A stretch of DNA of 64,000 bases from Bacillota bacterium. GTDB lineage: Bacteria > Bacillota > Clostridia > Oscillospirales > CAG-382. Location: the NCBI GenBank assembly GCA_029550965.1, contig JAKPGJ010000022.1, forward strand, positions 1 to 64,000, written 5' to 3'. How positions within the stretch are numbered: position 1 is the stretch's first letter; every line of letters starts with the position of its first letter. The notes beneath the pieces were generated by a model. It ran no database searches. It worked only from the letters and a program-made list of their open reading frames with translations, and had not been told where the DNA came from. This document shows positions 16,524-25,424 of this stretch, piece after piece. Position numbers and translations under genes: made by a program.

Positions 16524-18620
16524 ATGATTAAGAAAGCAGTGTTATTCTTCATGTGTTTTATTTTATTGTCCCCGGCGGTTTTAGACGGCGGTTCGTGCGC
16601 CGCGGCGAACACGAATATCGCGCTGAATAAAAAATACACCATCGAGAGCGGCGCGGCGAACGAAAACAGTTATGCTTCTACGGAAGTCGGCAGCAAGGAG
16701 CAGCTAACGGACGGAAAGACCGGAAACCCGAAATACTGTTACAGCGGCGAGTGGAGCCATTTTGTGCGGGCGATCAGCCGCACCATAACGCTGGATTTGG
16801 AAAAGGTCATGTCCGTCAACGGTTTTGAAATCGGATTTTTGCAGAACAAATCTGCCGGAATCTATTGCCCGCAGGAAGTGGTTTTTTCGATTTCCGAGAA
16901 CGGGCAGGATTATATGACGGTGGCGAAGGTTCCGAACAGCGTTCCGAACACGGAAATCACGCCGACCCGGGTTGTTTACAGCGCTTCGACGAAAAAGAGT
17001 TATAAGGCGAGATATGTCAGAATCTACTTTGACGTACAGGTAAACAGCTTCGCGGACGAAATACAGGTATTCGGCAGCGAGAATATAAGCGGAGCTGCAT
17101 CCATAACCCCGGACGCGCCGGTAGAGGAAAGCAGATACTTTGACAGCGGCGAGAAAGTCGGTGTAAAGGATATCATTTGCTTCCATTACGGCTATTGGCC
17201 AGACGATGAAACGCTTGCGAACAATAAAAAGGATGTATTCAAGCCGTATCTCGGATATATCGATAAAGACGGGAACTATGTCGACACCATGTTTGACGCC
17301 GTAATGTTCCTGATTATACAGGGAAAATGCCCCTCCGGCGGTTCGTTAACCGTAAACGGCGGTCCTTCCATTTTGAGCGACTGGGAGTACCTGATTAACA
17401 ACACTTTTGAAGAAAATATCAACCTTGATGCGCTGGATCAGGCGACTGCCGAACTCAAAGAAGCGCTCAAACTGCCGGACAGCCATAAAACGGTGGTTTA
17501 TCTGTCCGTGCCGCACCCGAAAGTCAGCGATATTGAATTCGGCGATTACGACGGCGACGGAAAGGTGAACAAAATTACCAATCTGAACGACTGCGTGAAG
17601 GTTTACACCTGGTACGTCGACAAGGTTCTGCAGATTTATCAGGAGAAGAACTATCAGCACATCGAGCTGAAAGGCTTCTTCTGGTCGAACGAGTCGCTTT
17701 TGGCGGAGTATTACGAGGAGGAGCCGGAGCTCGCAAAACGGTGCGTCGCGGAACTGCACAAACGGAACATGCAGTGCATATTCATTCCGTACTATCAGGC
17801 GACCGGCATAGAAAAAGCGCAGGAAGTCGGCTTCGACGCGACCATCATGCAGGCGAACCTTACGTTTAACCAGACGCTTCGGCAAAATCCGGCGGGCATG
17901 ATGGAGGATTTTAAATATACTGCCGAGAAGTACCATACCGGAATCCAGATGGAGATGCACGACGCGTTTGTTTATAACTACGCTACGTACGCTCCGCTGT
18001 ATAAGCAGTATCTGATTTCCGCGTCGAACAACGGTCTGATGAAGGACGCGATCCACGCGTATTATCAGGGCGCGGGCTACGGCGCGATGTATCAATGCGC
18101 GGTTTCAAAGGACCCGAGCATCCGCTGGTTCTACGACGCGACCTATAAGTTTATCAAGGGCACGCTGAACCTGTCGGATTTCAATATCGAAATCACCACC
18201 GAAGGAACGACCATAAAAGGCAAGGCTTTTATCGGAAAATTCAACATAGAAGGCGACTGGTGCAACAGCCAGCATAATTTCTCGGTTTCGAAACAGCCGA
18301 AACACGGTACGGTCGGAATCAATGCGGAGAAAGGCGAGTACATTTATCGTCCGGACAGAAATTATGTGGGTACCGACAGCTTTACGCTGAAATACGACGA
18401 CCCGAACGGCGAGCCGGTTCTCGTAGAAGTGAACATGACGGTCACCACAGAGAGCGGCGAACTTTCGGAGCCCGGCCCGGAGAGCAGCGCGGTTTCGAGC
18501 GAAGCCGAACCGGAAGGCGACGGCAGCGGAAGCGGCTGGCTGTACGGCATCATCGCCGGCGGCGTCGTCCTGCTGGCGGCAGCGGCATACTTTATATTCA
18601 GAAAAAAGAAGAAATCGTAG
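16524..18620 (+). CDS. DUF4855 surface protein with discoidin-like and cadherin-like domains, membrane-anchored
   Basis: The start is at MIKKAVLF, after TGAGGTTTACC. A signal peptide is followed by a discoidin-like domain (NIALNKKYTIESG..., LTDGKTG, ARYVRIYFDV...DEIQVFG, residues about 35-190). A large central domain of about 330 residues (VKDIICFHYGYW... to ...IRWFYDATYKFIKG) fits DUF4855. That family has a TIM-barrel-like look and unknown activity, and here carries ELKGFFWSNES and QMEMHDAF acidic motifs. A cadherin-like/Big_9-type beta domain (GEYIYRPDRNYVGTDSFTLKYDD), a Ser/Glu linker and a C-terminal membrane helix with a KKKK tail complete it. Probably a cell-surface glycan-active or binding protein. 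Confidence 0.75.
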   Translation: MIKKAVLFFMCFILLSPAVLDGGSCAAANTNIALNKKYTIESGAANENSYASTEVGSKEQLTDGKTGNPKYCYSGEWSHFVRAISRTITLDLEKVMSVNGFEIGFLQNKSAGIYCPQEVVFSISENGQDYMTVAKVPNSVPNTEITPTRVVYSASTKKSYKARYVRIYFDVQVNSFADEIQVFGSENISGAASITPDAPVEESRYFDSGEKVGVKDIICFHYGYWPDDETLANNKKDVFKPYLGYIDKDGNYVDTMFDAVMFLIIQGKCPSGGSLTVNGGPSILSDWEYLINNTFEENINLDALDQATAELKEALKLPDSHKTVVYLSVPHPKVSDIEFGDYDGDGKVNKITNLNDCVKVYTWYVDKVLQIYQEKNYQHIELKGFFWSNESLLAEYYEEEPELAKRCVAELHKRNMQCIFIPYYQATGIEKAQEVGFDATIMQANLTFNQTLRQNPAGMMEDFKYTAEKYHTGIQMEMHDAFVYNYATYAPLYKQYLISASNNGLMKDAIHAYYQGAGYGAMYQCAVSKDPSIRWFYDATYKFIKGTLNLSDFNIEITTEGTTIKGKAFIGKFNIEGDWCNSQHNFSVSKQPKHGTVGINAEKGEYIYRPDRNYVGTDSFTLKYDDPNGEPVLVEVNMTVTTESGELSEPGPESSAVSSEAEPEGDGSGSGWLYGIIAGGVVLLAAAAYFIFRKKKKS

Positions 18621-18643
18621 AATAATCTTTTTTAAGCAACTAT

Positions 18644-18673
18644 AAAAGCCGGAGAATGAATTCTCCGGCTTTT
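18644..18673 (+). terminator. Strong terminator after the DUF4855 gene
   Basis: A perfect 13-bp stem (AAAAGCCGGAGAA/TTCTCCGGCTTTT) with a TGAA loop and its own T-tract. The next 130 bases up to the rbr terminator hold nothing else that I can identify. Confidence 0.85.
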
Positions 18674-18804
18674 CGCTTTAAAAAAGGATAGGTTCTGTGT
18701 TCAAGATTGCACGTTCCGAAAAAAATAGAGCCGTACTTTCGGTTGCGCGCGTCGAACGCTCAAATGCGCTGTCATTAAATATATAAAATTCCAATCATAA
18801 TTCA

Positions 18805-18836
18805 TAAAAAAAGGACCGGTAACGGTCCTTTTTTAG
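18805..18836 (-). terminator. Terminator of the perR-rbr operon
   Basis: AAGGACCG/CGGTCCTT with a 4-nt loop, flanked by A and T runs. On the minus strand it ends in TTTTTTT shortly after the rubrerythrin stop. Confidence 0.88.
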
Positions 18837-18874
18837 GAAGTATGGATGAGTATATAATTTGGATGGGGCAAAAA

Positions 18875-19429
18875 TTAATACTTGTTGACTTTGAGCTGGA
18901 AGTATGCCTTCGGATGCTGGCAGACAGGGCAGACTTCGGGCGCTTTCTTGCCGACATGAACGTAGCCGCAGTTCGAGCAGATCCAAACCACAACGTCTTC
19001 CTTGATAAAGATGGTGTCGGTGTTGAGCTGCTCAAGAACTGCTTTGTATCTTTCCTCGTGATGCTTTTCAATCTTTGCTACCTGCTCAAACAGGAAAGCG
19101 ATCTGATCAAAGCCCTCTTCTCTTGCAACCTTTGCGAACTCGGCGTACATTTCGGTCCATTCGTAATGCTCGCCCGCAGCCGCGTCTTCCAGATTCAGAT
19201 TGGTTGCCGGAATGCCGCCGTCATGCAAAATCTTGAACCAGATTTTTGCGTGCTCTCTCTCGTTTCTGGAAGTCTCATCAAAAATGTCGGAAAGAAGGGT
19301 ATAGCCTGCTTTTTTTGCCTCGCTGGCATAGTACTCGTACTTTACTCTTGCCTGCGACTCGCCGGCGTAAGCCGCTTTCAGGTTGGCCTCTGTTCTGGTG
19401 CCTTTCAAATTCTCAAACTTGTAACTCAT
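18875..19429 (-). CDS. rbr: Rubrerythrin
   Basis: A cytoplasmic non-haem iron peroxidase that removes hydrogen peroxide in anaerobes. The N-terminal four-helix di-iron domain shows [22 protein letters not shown], and [15 protein letters not shown], giving the Glu and His ligands. The C-terminal rubredoxin-like domain has [22 protein letters not shown] with the four Cys that hold one iron. The 184-aa length is typical. It lies 21 nt after the PerR-type repressor and shares its promoter, as expected for peroxide-stress control. Confidence 0.96.
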   Translation of the reverse strand: MSYKFENLKGTRTEANLKAAYAGESQARVKYEYYASEAKKAGYTLLSDIFDETSRNEREHAKIWFKILHDGGIPATNLNLEDAAAGEHYEWTEMYAEFAKVAREEGFDQIAFLFEQVAKIEKHHEERYKAVLEQLNTDTIFIKEDVVVWICSNCGYVHVGKKAPEVCPVCQHPKAYFQLKVNKY

Positions 19430-19450
19430 AGCAAATCTCCTTTTATATTT

Positions 19451-19846
19451 TTATATATTGTTTTTCTTTTGACAATTGAAGCACAATCCCTTAAAAATAA
19501 TGTCATGGCTTTCTATAAAAAACCCGCTTTTCTTGCAAAGAAATCCGTCCATACTATAATCGTAATCGACGTCTTCCAAATCGTCGAACGAACCGCACAC
19601 TTTACAGCACACATGATAGTGCTTGGTCGGATTCTTTTCAAAACGGTCAGGCTGGTCGGGAATCAGCAGCCGCTTGATAACCCCCTGCTGCGCGAGTTTG
19701 TTCAGGTTTCTGTAAACTGTCGTCAGACTTATGTTTGGAATTTCTTTAACTACTTCCAGGTAAACTTCCTCGGCTGTCGGATGAGAATGATGATTCCTTA
19801 CCGCCTGTAAAACAAGCGCTTTTTGCTTGGTATTTCTTTCATCCAA
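19451..19846 (-). CDS. perR: Fur/PerR-family metal-dependent repressor
   Basis: Winged-helix repressor of 131 aa. The N-terminal DNA-binding domain has HPTAEEVY and ISLTTVYRNLNKLAQQG, the family recognition helix. The dimer domain carries the metal-sensing set HYHVCC plus DRFE and an acidic EDVDYDY, and two Cys pairs (CCKVC and CFNC) for structural zinc. PerR is preferred over Fur or Zur because it is co-transcribed with rubrerythrin, but residue features alone do not separate them fully. A consensus promoter lies upstream, with AT-rich dyad-like sequence between it and the start that could hold an autoregulatory box. Confidence 0.86.
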   Translation of the reverse strand: MDERNTKQKALVLQAVRNHHSHPTAEEVYLEVVKEIPNISLTTVYRNLNKLAQQGVIKRLLIPDQPDRFEKNPTKHYHVCCKVCGSFDDLEDVDYDYSMDGFLCKKSGFFIESHDIIFKGLCFNCQKKNNI

Positions 19847-19884
19847 TTTGGTTACCTTCTTATTAGCAATTATTACTGATAAAA

Positions 19885-19913
19885 ATTATAATACAAATGA
19901 AAACGGTTGTCAA
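19885..19913 (-). promoter_or_regulatory. Consensus sigma-A promoter of perR-rbr
   Basis: On the minus strand perfect TTGACA, 17 bp, perfect TATAAT. The following leader includes an AT-rich stretch (AGTAATAATTGCTAATAA) that might be the repressor site, though it does not match a PerR box well. Confidence 0.82.
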
Positions 19914-20013
19914 TAGGTTTCCGAGAAATTTTATTCATTTTATTCGGTTTACAAAAGCGAATATCTGTGTTATAACTCAATAAAGCGGATTTTGAAATAA
20001 CAGGAGAGAAAGA

Positions 20014-21873
20014 ATGTTTTTACCGATTACAGCAGAAGAATTGAACGAAAGGGGTTACAGCCAGGCCGATTTTGTCATCGTGACCGGCGACGCGTACGTC
20101 GATCATCCGTCCTTCGGAACGGCCGTCATCGGGCGGGTTTTGGAAGCGGAAGGGTATGTCGTTGCCGTGATCCCGCAGCCGGACTGGAAAAGCACGAAGG
20201 ACTTTCTGCGCTTCGGCAGACCGAGGCTCGCTTTTCTTGTCAACAGCGGCAATATCGATTCCATGGTCGCGCATTATACGGCAGCGAAGAAACGGCGCAG
20301 CGACGATTATTACTCGCCCAGCGGAAAGGCGGGGTACCGTCCCGACCGCGCGGTGATCGTCTATTGCAACCGAATCCGGGAAGCGTACGGCGACGTGCCG
20401 ATTATCATCGGCGGCATCGAGGCTTCCACGCGCCGGTTTGCGCACTATGATTACTGGACCGATAAGGTCAGAAGAAGCGTTCTGGTGGACAGCGGCGCCG
20501 ACCTGCTCGCGTACGGCATGGGCGAAAACATCATCAAAAGAATCGCTTTCCTGCTGGATAAGGGCGTTCCCATCCGAAAAATCCGGGACGTCAGGGGAAC
20601 CTGCTTTTTGGAAAACCGGGATTTTACGCCGCATTTTGAAAGCGTGTTCTGCGGCGAATACGACGAGATAAAGTCCGACAAAAAGGCGTTCGCTTCGGCG
20701 TTTTTAATACAATATGAAAACCAGGACCATATCCGCGGCAAAGCTGTAATCGAAGGGTATGACGATAAAATTCTGGTTCAGAATCCGCCGATGCCGCCGC
20801 TGACGCGCAAAGAGCTGGACGCTGTTTATTCTCTGCCGTTTATGCGGAATTATCACCCGATTTATGAAAAAGACGGCGGCGTGCCCGCGATTGAGGAAGT
20901 AAAATTCTCCATCACGCACAACCGGGGCTGCTACGGAAACTGCAATTTTTGCTCGATCGCCTTTCATCAGGGCAGAACCGTGACCTCGCGGAGCATAGAG
21001 TCGGTGGTCGAGGAAGCGAGACTGCTGACCAAACTGCCGGATTTTAAGGGATATATTCACGACGTCGGCGGACCGACGGCGAACTTCCGCCGCATCGCCT
21101 GCGAAAAGCAGAAAAAACACGGCACCTGCAAGGGGAAGAACTGCCTTTTCCCGACGATCTGCGAGAATTTAAAGCCGGACCACAGCGAATATGTCGAGCT
21201 TTTAAAGAAAATCGAAGCGCTGGACGGCGTGAAAAAGGTGTTCATCCGCTCCGGCATTCGGTTCGATTATCTGATCGCGGACAAAAACGAACAGTTTTTA
21301 AAAAAACTGGTGCGTGATCATGTCAGCGGGCAGTTGAAGGTCGCGCCCGAGCACTGCTCGAACCGCGTCCTGAAGCTGATGGGAAAACCTTCGGTAGAGG
21401 TATATAATAAATTTGAAAAGCGGTTTTACGAGCTGACCAAGAGCATGAACAAGGAGCAGTATCTTGTCCCGTACCTGATGTCGTCGCATCCGGGCAGCAC
21501 GCTGAACGACGCGATCGAGCTGGCGCTGTACCTGAAAAAGCACAATCTCAATCCCGAGCAGGTGCAGGATTTTTATCCCACGCCCGGAACCGCCTCCACC
21601 TGCATGTTCTACACCGGCATCAACCCGTTTACGGGAGAAAAGGTGTATGTGGCAAAAAGCTACGAGGAAAAGCAGCTGCAGCGCGCGCTGTTGCAGTTTC
21701 ACAAGCCGGAAAACGCGCCGCTTGTCCGAAAGGCGCTGATCAAAGCGGGCAGACAGGATTTAATCGGCTTTGGAAAGGACTGCCTTGTCGCGCCGCCGGT
21801 TCAGGCATTCGCAAAAAGCGTCCGAAAAGCGGCGAAAAATAAACGAACAAAAAACGGTAAAAAACGGAATTAA
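20014..21873 (+). CDS. YgiQ-family radical SAM protein
   Basis: Large radical SAM protein of 619 aa. The N-terminal UPF0313/YgiQ region ([40 protein letters not shown]) contains a B12-binding-like fold. The radical SAM cluster is CYGNCNFC at about residue 306, and [10 protein letters not shown] and RSGIRFDY follow, both typical of this family. A basic C-terminal tail ([16 protein letters not shown]) ends the protein. Members are widespread, but their reaction is not established to my knowledge. The ATG follows AGGAGAGAAAGA. It is likely a single-gene unit. No terminator stands out after it. Confidence 0.92.
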   Translation: MFLPITAEELNERGYSQADFVIVTGDAYVDHPSFGTAVIGRVLEAEGYVVAVIPQPDWKSTKDFLRFGRPRLAFLVNSGNIDSMVAHYTAAKKRRSDDYYSPSGKAGYRPDRAVIVYCNRIREAYGDVPIIIGGIEASTRRFAHYDYWTDKVRRSVLVDSGADLLAYGMGENIIKRIAFLLDKGVPIRKIRDVRGTCFLENRDFTPHFESVFCGEYDEIKSDKKAFASAFLIQYENQDHIRGKAVIEGYDDKILVQNPPMPPLTRKELDAVYSLPFMRNYHPIYEKDGGVPAIEEVKFSITHNRGCYGNCNFCSIAFHQGRTVTSRSIESVVEEARLLTKLPDFKGYIHDVGGPTANFRRIACEKQKKHGTCKGKNCLFPTICENLKPDHSEYVELLKKIEALDGVKKVFIRSGIRFDYLIADKNEQFLKKLVRDHVSGQLKVAPEHCSNRVLKLMGKPSVEVYNKFEKRFYELTKSMNKEQYLVPYLMSSHPGSTLNDAIELALYLKKHNLNPEQVQDFYPTPGTASTCMFYTGINPFTGEKVYVAKSYEEKQLQRALLQFHKPENAPLVRKALIKAGRQDLIGFGKDCLVAPPVQAFAKSVRKAAKNKRTKNGKKRN

Positions 21874-21940
21874 AAAAGTTCATTAAATTATATATAAAAT
21901 ATAATACGCAATTTTTAGAAATTTAAAATATTCCAATCAG

Positions 21941-22015
21941 CTTTTACCTACATATTTTTAACCGCATTGCACACATTATTTTTGATGCAAAAATCAAAAA
22001 TGAGGTAGGTAAAAG
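21941..22015 (+). promoter_or_regulatory. Long-range inverted repeat covering the spoIVB ribosome binding site
   Basis: CTTTTACCTAC (21941-21951) is a perfect 11-nt complement of GTAGGTAAAAG (22005-22015). The second arm overlaps the AGGTAGG ribosome binding site 9 nt before the spoIVB ATG. A second small hairpin, TTTTTGAT/ATCAAAAA, lies in the loop. If the first arm is transcribed, the site could be masked. The transcription start is unknown, so it may instead be a protein-binding dyad. Confidence 0.35.
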
Positions 22016-22018
22016 GGA

Positions 22019-23071
22019 ATGAGGAATAAATTCAAGGCGGTTGTCACAACAGTTCTGGCTCTTTCCGTTTTCCTTGGTCTTACCGGATTCAAAGCTGACG
22101 GCAACCTGCTTGCGGTTGCCACGCTTGCGAACAATCACTCCGAACGGATCAGTCTGTCGCCCGGCGGAGTTGCGTTCGGCGTAAAATATTTTACCAAAGG
22201 AGCGCTTGTTGTGGGCATAACAGACATCGAAACCGCGCAGGGCTTGCAGTGTCCGGCTCGAGACGCGGGGCTGTCTGTTAAGGATATCATCACAAGTATA
22301 AACGGAAAAGAAATAAAAAATGCAGAAGATTTTCAAAAAACAGTCAATGCGTGCGAAGGCAAAAGCATTGAAGTGAAATATATCAGGGACGGAGTCGAGA
22401 ACAGCTTAAAAATCACTCCGGTCGTCGATAAAAACGAGAACGTGTATAAGCTGGGTTTATGGGTGCGCGATTCCACGGCGGGCATCGGCACAATCACCTT
22501 TGTCGACAGGAAAAGCGGCAGGTTCGGCGGACTGGGGCACGGCATCTGCGATTCGGAAACAGGGACCCTGCTGCCGCTGGACAGAGGCATTATCGTCAAT
22601 GTGAAGATAACCGAAATTGTCACGGGGAAAAAGAATGCTCCCGGAGAAATAAAGGGCGTGTTTGACCGTTTCCGCAGAGGCGAGCTGACGAACAACAGCG
22701 AAGTCGGAGTTTTTGGAATACTGGACGAAATCCCTTCCGGCATCGGCGAAGAGATTCCGATCGGGTTCAAAAACGAACTTCAGACGGGAAAAGCGTATAT
22801 CATCACAACGCTCGACGCGGGCAGACCAGAGGAGTTTGAGATCGAAATCGAGAAGATTTATCCCGACTCCGGACCGACGAAGAACTTTATGATTAAAATA
22901 ACCGACAGCGATCTGATAGCCCGTACAGGCGGCATTATTCAGGGTATGAGCGGCAGCCCGATTATCCAGAACGGCAAACTGGTCGGCGCCGTAACCCATG
23001 TTCTGGTCGGAGATTCGACGAGAGGTTATGGAATTCATATCGAAAACATGCTCGCCGGGATGCAAAAATAA
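22019..23071 (+). CDS. spoIVB: SpoIVB-type sporulation serine peptidase
   Basis: In Bacillus, SpoIVB is made in the forespore and cleaves SpoIVFA to trigger pro-sigma-K processing. Here an N-terminal signal/anchor helix is followed by a PDZ domain (residues about 60-140: VVGITDIETAQGLQCPARDAGL, IITSINGKEIKN) and an S55 peptidase domain with catalytic His in GLGHGICD and Ser in GMSGSPI. The 350-aa length is a little shorter than the Bacillus protein. It lies directly before spo0A, the common order in Firmicutes. Confidence 0.93.
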   Translation: MRNKFKAVVTTVLALSVFLGLTGFKADGNLLAVATLANNHSERISLSPGGVAFGVKYFTKGALVVGITDIETAQGLQCPARDAGLSVKDIITSINGKEIKNAEDFQKTVNACEGKSIEVKYIRDGVENSLKITPVVDKNENVYKLGLWVRDSTAGIGTITFVDRKSGRFGGLGHGICDSETGTLLPLDRGIIVNVKITEIVTGKKNAPGEIKGVFDRFRRGELTNNSEVGVFGILDEIPSGIGEEIPIGFKNELQTGKAYIITTLDAGRPEEFEIEIEKIYPDSGPTKNFMIKITDSDLIARTGGIIQGMSGSPIIQNGKLVGAVTHVLVGDSTRGYGIHIENMLAGMQK

Positions 23072-23144
23072 TTTAAAAAGTTGCTGGTTAAATCATTGTT
23101 TAGCATTATGTGAATCTATGCATTATGTAATGTAGGATATTATG

Positions 23145-23179
23145 TCGCCGGAGTCGAATTATAAGACAGACTCCGGCGA
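23145..23179 (+). terminator. Hairpin after spoIVB
   Basis: A perfect 11-bp stem (TCGCCGGAGTC/GACTCCGGCGA) with a 13-nt loop and no clear T-run. It may be a weak terminator or mRNA end protector. The remainder of the 306-base gap to spo0A holds its promoter. Confidence 0.5.
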
Positions 23180-23289
23180 TTGCTTTGAAAAATGGGAGTT
23201 TTTAAGGCATTGAAAAGAAAAAGGAGTAAATTTATCGAAAATTGTATCACGAAATTTTATACATATTCAAAAAAAATTCGGTTAAACTA

Positions 23290-23318
23290 TTGCTATTCTT
23301 TGGATAATATGGTAAAAT
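23290..23318 (+). promoter_or_regulatory. Candidate sigma-A promoter of spo0A
   Basis: TTGCTA, 17 bp, TAAAAT, about 60 nt before the start. No convincing sigma-H promoter or TGTCGAA 0A box was found in this interval. Confidence 0.45.
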
Positions 23319-23377
23319 ATGGCAAACACTTGGTGAACAACCAAAGAAGTCTATGAAAGTTTACGAAAGGATTGGCG

Positions 23378-24166
23378 ATGATGGAAAAAGGTCAAATCAA
23401 GGCAAGGGTTTTAATTGCAGACAGCAACAGTGAGTTCCGAACGCAATGCGCGCAGAACCTGAAGCGGCACGGCATCGAGGTTGTAGCGGAAGCATCAGAC
23501 GGCCAGGAAGCATTCGCAAAAATGGCCAGGTTAAAACCTAACGTTGTTATTTCGGATCTTTATCTGGGGAAAATCGATGGCGTCGGACTGATTCGTGAAG
23601 CTAAAAAACAACTTGGTGAAAACTTCCCCGCATTTGTGATGCTCGCATCTTTCAACAGCCAGAACCTATTTGAGGAATGCTGCGAAGCTGGAGCCGCATA
23701 CTGCATGCTCAAACCGCTCGACTTCGCTTCGTTGGCAGAACGTGTTATAAAACTCGCCGACCGCAGCCGCAGAAGAGGAATGGCTCAGGTTCCTACCAGA
23801 GAAGAAGCCGACCTCGAAGCGCAGGTAACCAAAATTATTCACCAAATCGGCGTGCCGGCGCATATCAAAGGTTATCAGTACCTGCGGACAGCAATCATTA
23901 TGACCATCAACAACAGCGACGTGATCAATTCGGTAACGAAGGTGTTGTATCCGTCGGTTGCAAAGCAGTACGGGACAACCTCCTCCAGAGTCGAGAGAGC
24001 CATCCGTCATGCGATCGAGGTTGCATGGGACAGAGGAGATTTGGACGTGCTGAACTCGTTCTTCGGCTACACGGTTCAGAATCAGAGAGGAAAGCCGACG
24101 AACAGCGAGTTTATCGCTATGATCGCGGACAATCTCCGGCTTAAAAACAAAGCGCTGGCGGTTTAA
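23378..24166 (+). CDS. spo0A: Stage 0 sporulation response regulator Spo0A (atypical receiver)
   Basis: Master regulator of sporulation entry. The N-terminal receiver (residues about 10-125) keeps the phospho-acceptor Asp in VISDLYL (about residue 60) and the Lys in CMLKPLD, but the usual acidic pair reads ADSN instead of ADDN, and the switch Thr segment reads MLASFN instead of MLTAFG. The C-terminal Spo0A DNA-binding domain is well conserved ([50 protein letters not shown]). ATG at 23378 is preferred, 7 nt after GAAAGG. It lies after spoIVB. Confidence 0.94.
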   Translation: MMEKGQIKARVLIADSNSEFRTQCAQNLKRHGIEVVAEASDGQEAFAKMARLKPNVVISDLYLGKIDGVGLIREAKKQLGENFPAFVMLASFNSQNLFEECCEAGAAYCMLKPLDFASLAERVIKLADRSRRRGMAQVPTREEADLEAQVTKIIHQIGVPAHIKGYQYLRTAIIMTINNSDVINSVTKVLYPSVAKQYGTTSSRVERAIRHAIEVAWDRGDLDVLNSFFGYTVQNQRGKPTNSEFIAMIADNLRLKNKALAV

Positions 24167-24216
24167 ATAAAAGGATACATAAAGTAAGTGTTCAGAAATG
24201 TTCGTGTGCGCAGTCA

Positions 24217-24250
24217 AATAGGAGTCGCTTGAAGTATCGCGGCTCCTATT
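24217..24250 (+). terminator. First terminator after spo0A
   Basis: AATAGGAGTCGC pairs with GCGGCTCCTATT (one mismatch) around a 10-nt loop, followed by TTTCTTTG. Confidence 0.7.
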
Positions 24251-24282
24251 TTTCTTTGCAAAATTTTTTGTGAAAATAATGA

Positions 24283-24325
24283 AAACCGCTGCATATCGGG
24301 CCGACCGACATGCGGCGGTTTTTTT
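24283..24325. terminator. Second, bidirectional terminator between spo0A and the facing gene
   Basis: AAACCGCTGCATATCGG pairs with CCGACATGCGGCGGTTT with few mismatches. T-runs follow on both strands (TTTTTTATG on plus, TTTTCATTATTTT on minus). Confidence 0.75.
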
Positions 24326-24390
24326 ATGACGGTTTTTCTTAATAAATAGAATGCTTTCCGTGTTCTTTAACGGCGTCCGCTCATACGCTG

Positions 24391-25299
24391 TCAGGGACCG
24401 GGAGCAGAGACGGCGCCGCTTGTATCGCTTTCGGCTCCGCCAACATCGCTTGAAGCGTCCGAGCTTGTGTCCATGCTTGGCTGGGAAGGGGCGGGTTCGG
24501 GCGGTATCGAGCATTTGCCGATGCCGTTCGGCGCGACGATCTTCGCAGCCACCAGCACGTCGCTCTGGGTGGAGCGGGTCAGCGTGCAGGTGCTGTTTTT
24601 ATCGTCGAACGCAATCGTGATGCCGTCTATGTAGTTGCTGATCAGCTCAATCGGAAGAAGGTAATCGTTCAGCTGAAAAATCACGGGTTTTGAAAGACGG
24701 ATGGCGTTGTCGTTGATGTATATCAACGAGGAGTTGTTGTTGATCTCGATTCTGTCGTTGCCCGGCCGGACAAGGATGATGATGTTTTCGTTGTCGCCCA
24801 TAATGCTCAGGTCCGCGATCATGGACAGCTTGCTGTAAGGGACATACAGGCCGTACTCGTTGTTCGCCTGCGCGGCGTCGATCGTCGCGACCTTTGTTTT
24901 GTCTCTCCGAAGCACGAGCGTGTAGGGTTTCGCTTCGTCGGACTGCCGGTTGAAATCCAACAGTAAAATTCCGAATACGGCGAGATTAATCAGGAGATAA
25001 AGTGTCAACAATAAGAGCAGGACGGCCGCGATTTGCTGCTTCTTCGCGCGGGAAGCCTTGCGCTTGACGGGTTTTGGGTCTTGAACCGGCAGAGCTCCGG
25101 CCGGCGTTCCGTTTCCCGGCGGAACAGCATCTGCGGCGGCGGGTCTCCTCCTTTTTTGAGCCTTTTTTTCGGCAGACTGCCGCGGCGCGGCGTTCTCAGG
25201 GGGAGGGGGGTGCGGCGTACTCCGTTTAGGGCTCCGCGGCGGCGTCCGCTTTTTCCTGCTGGAATCTACGGGCCTTTTGGGTTTTTCTTTGCTATCCAT
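24391..25299 (-). CDS. Hypothetical membrane protein with basic Pro-rich N-terminus and copper-amine-oxidase-like domain
   Basis: About 95 N-terminal residues are very rich in Pro, Lys and Arg, and would be cytoplasmic. One membrane helix follows (IAAVLLLLLTLYLLINLAVFGILLL, near residues 90-115). The outside domain has VPYSKLSMIADLSIMGDNENIIILVRPG and a second similar half ending GITIAFDDKNSTCTLTR, which recalls the copper-amine-oxidase N-like fold common in clostridial surface proteins (low confidence). The tail is Ser/Pro/Asp-rich. There is no catalytic motif. It is divergent from the clpC-like gene. Function unknown; a wall-associated role is plausible. Confidence 0.65.
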   Translation of the reverse strand: MDSKEKPKRPVDSSRKKRTPPRSPKRSTPHPPPPENAAPRQSAEKKAQKRRRPAAADAVPPGNGTPAGALPVQDPKPVKRKASRAKKQQIAAVLLLLLTLYLLINLAVFGILLLDFNRQSDEAKPYTLVLRRDKTKVATIDAAQANNEYGLYVPYSKLSMIADLSIMGDNENIIILVRPGNDRIEINNNSSLIYINDNAIRLSKPVIFQLNDYLLPIELISNYIDGITIAFDDKNSTCTLTRSTQSDVLVAAKIVAPNGIGKCSIPPEPAPSQPSMDTSSDASSDVGGAESDTSGAVSAPGP

Positions 25300-25424
25300 A
25301 CTTGAAAATATCCCTCCTCCTTTCTCCTGAATAATTATTTAAAGTATAGCATAGATTTTGTGAATTAGAAAGTAGTTAAGGCACATTTTTCGAAAAATTT
25401 TCATAATCTGTATTCGGGAGGTGT

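Noticed and set aside
23072-23377. 0A box or sigma-H promoter before spo0A
   Set aside because: Only an AGTCGAA one mismatch from TGTCGAA was found, and it is part of the spoIVB hairpin. AAAGGAGTAAA is a poor sigma-H match.
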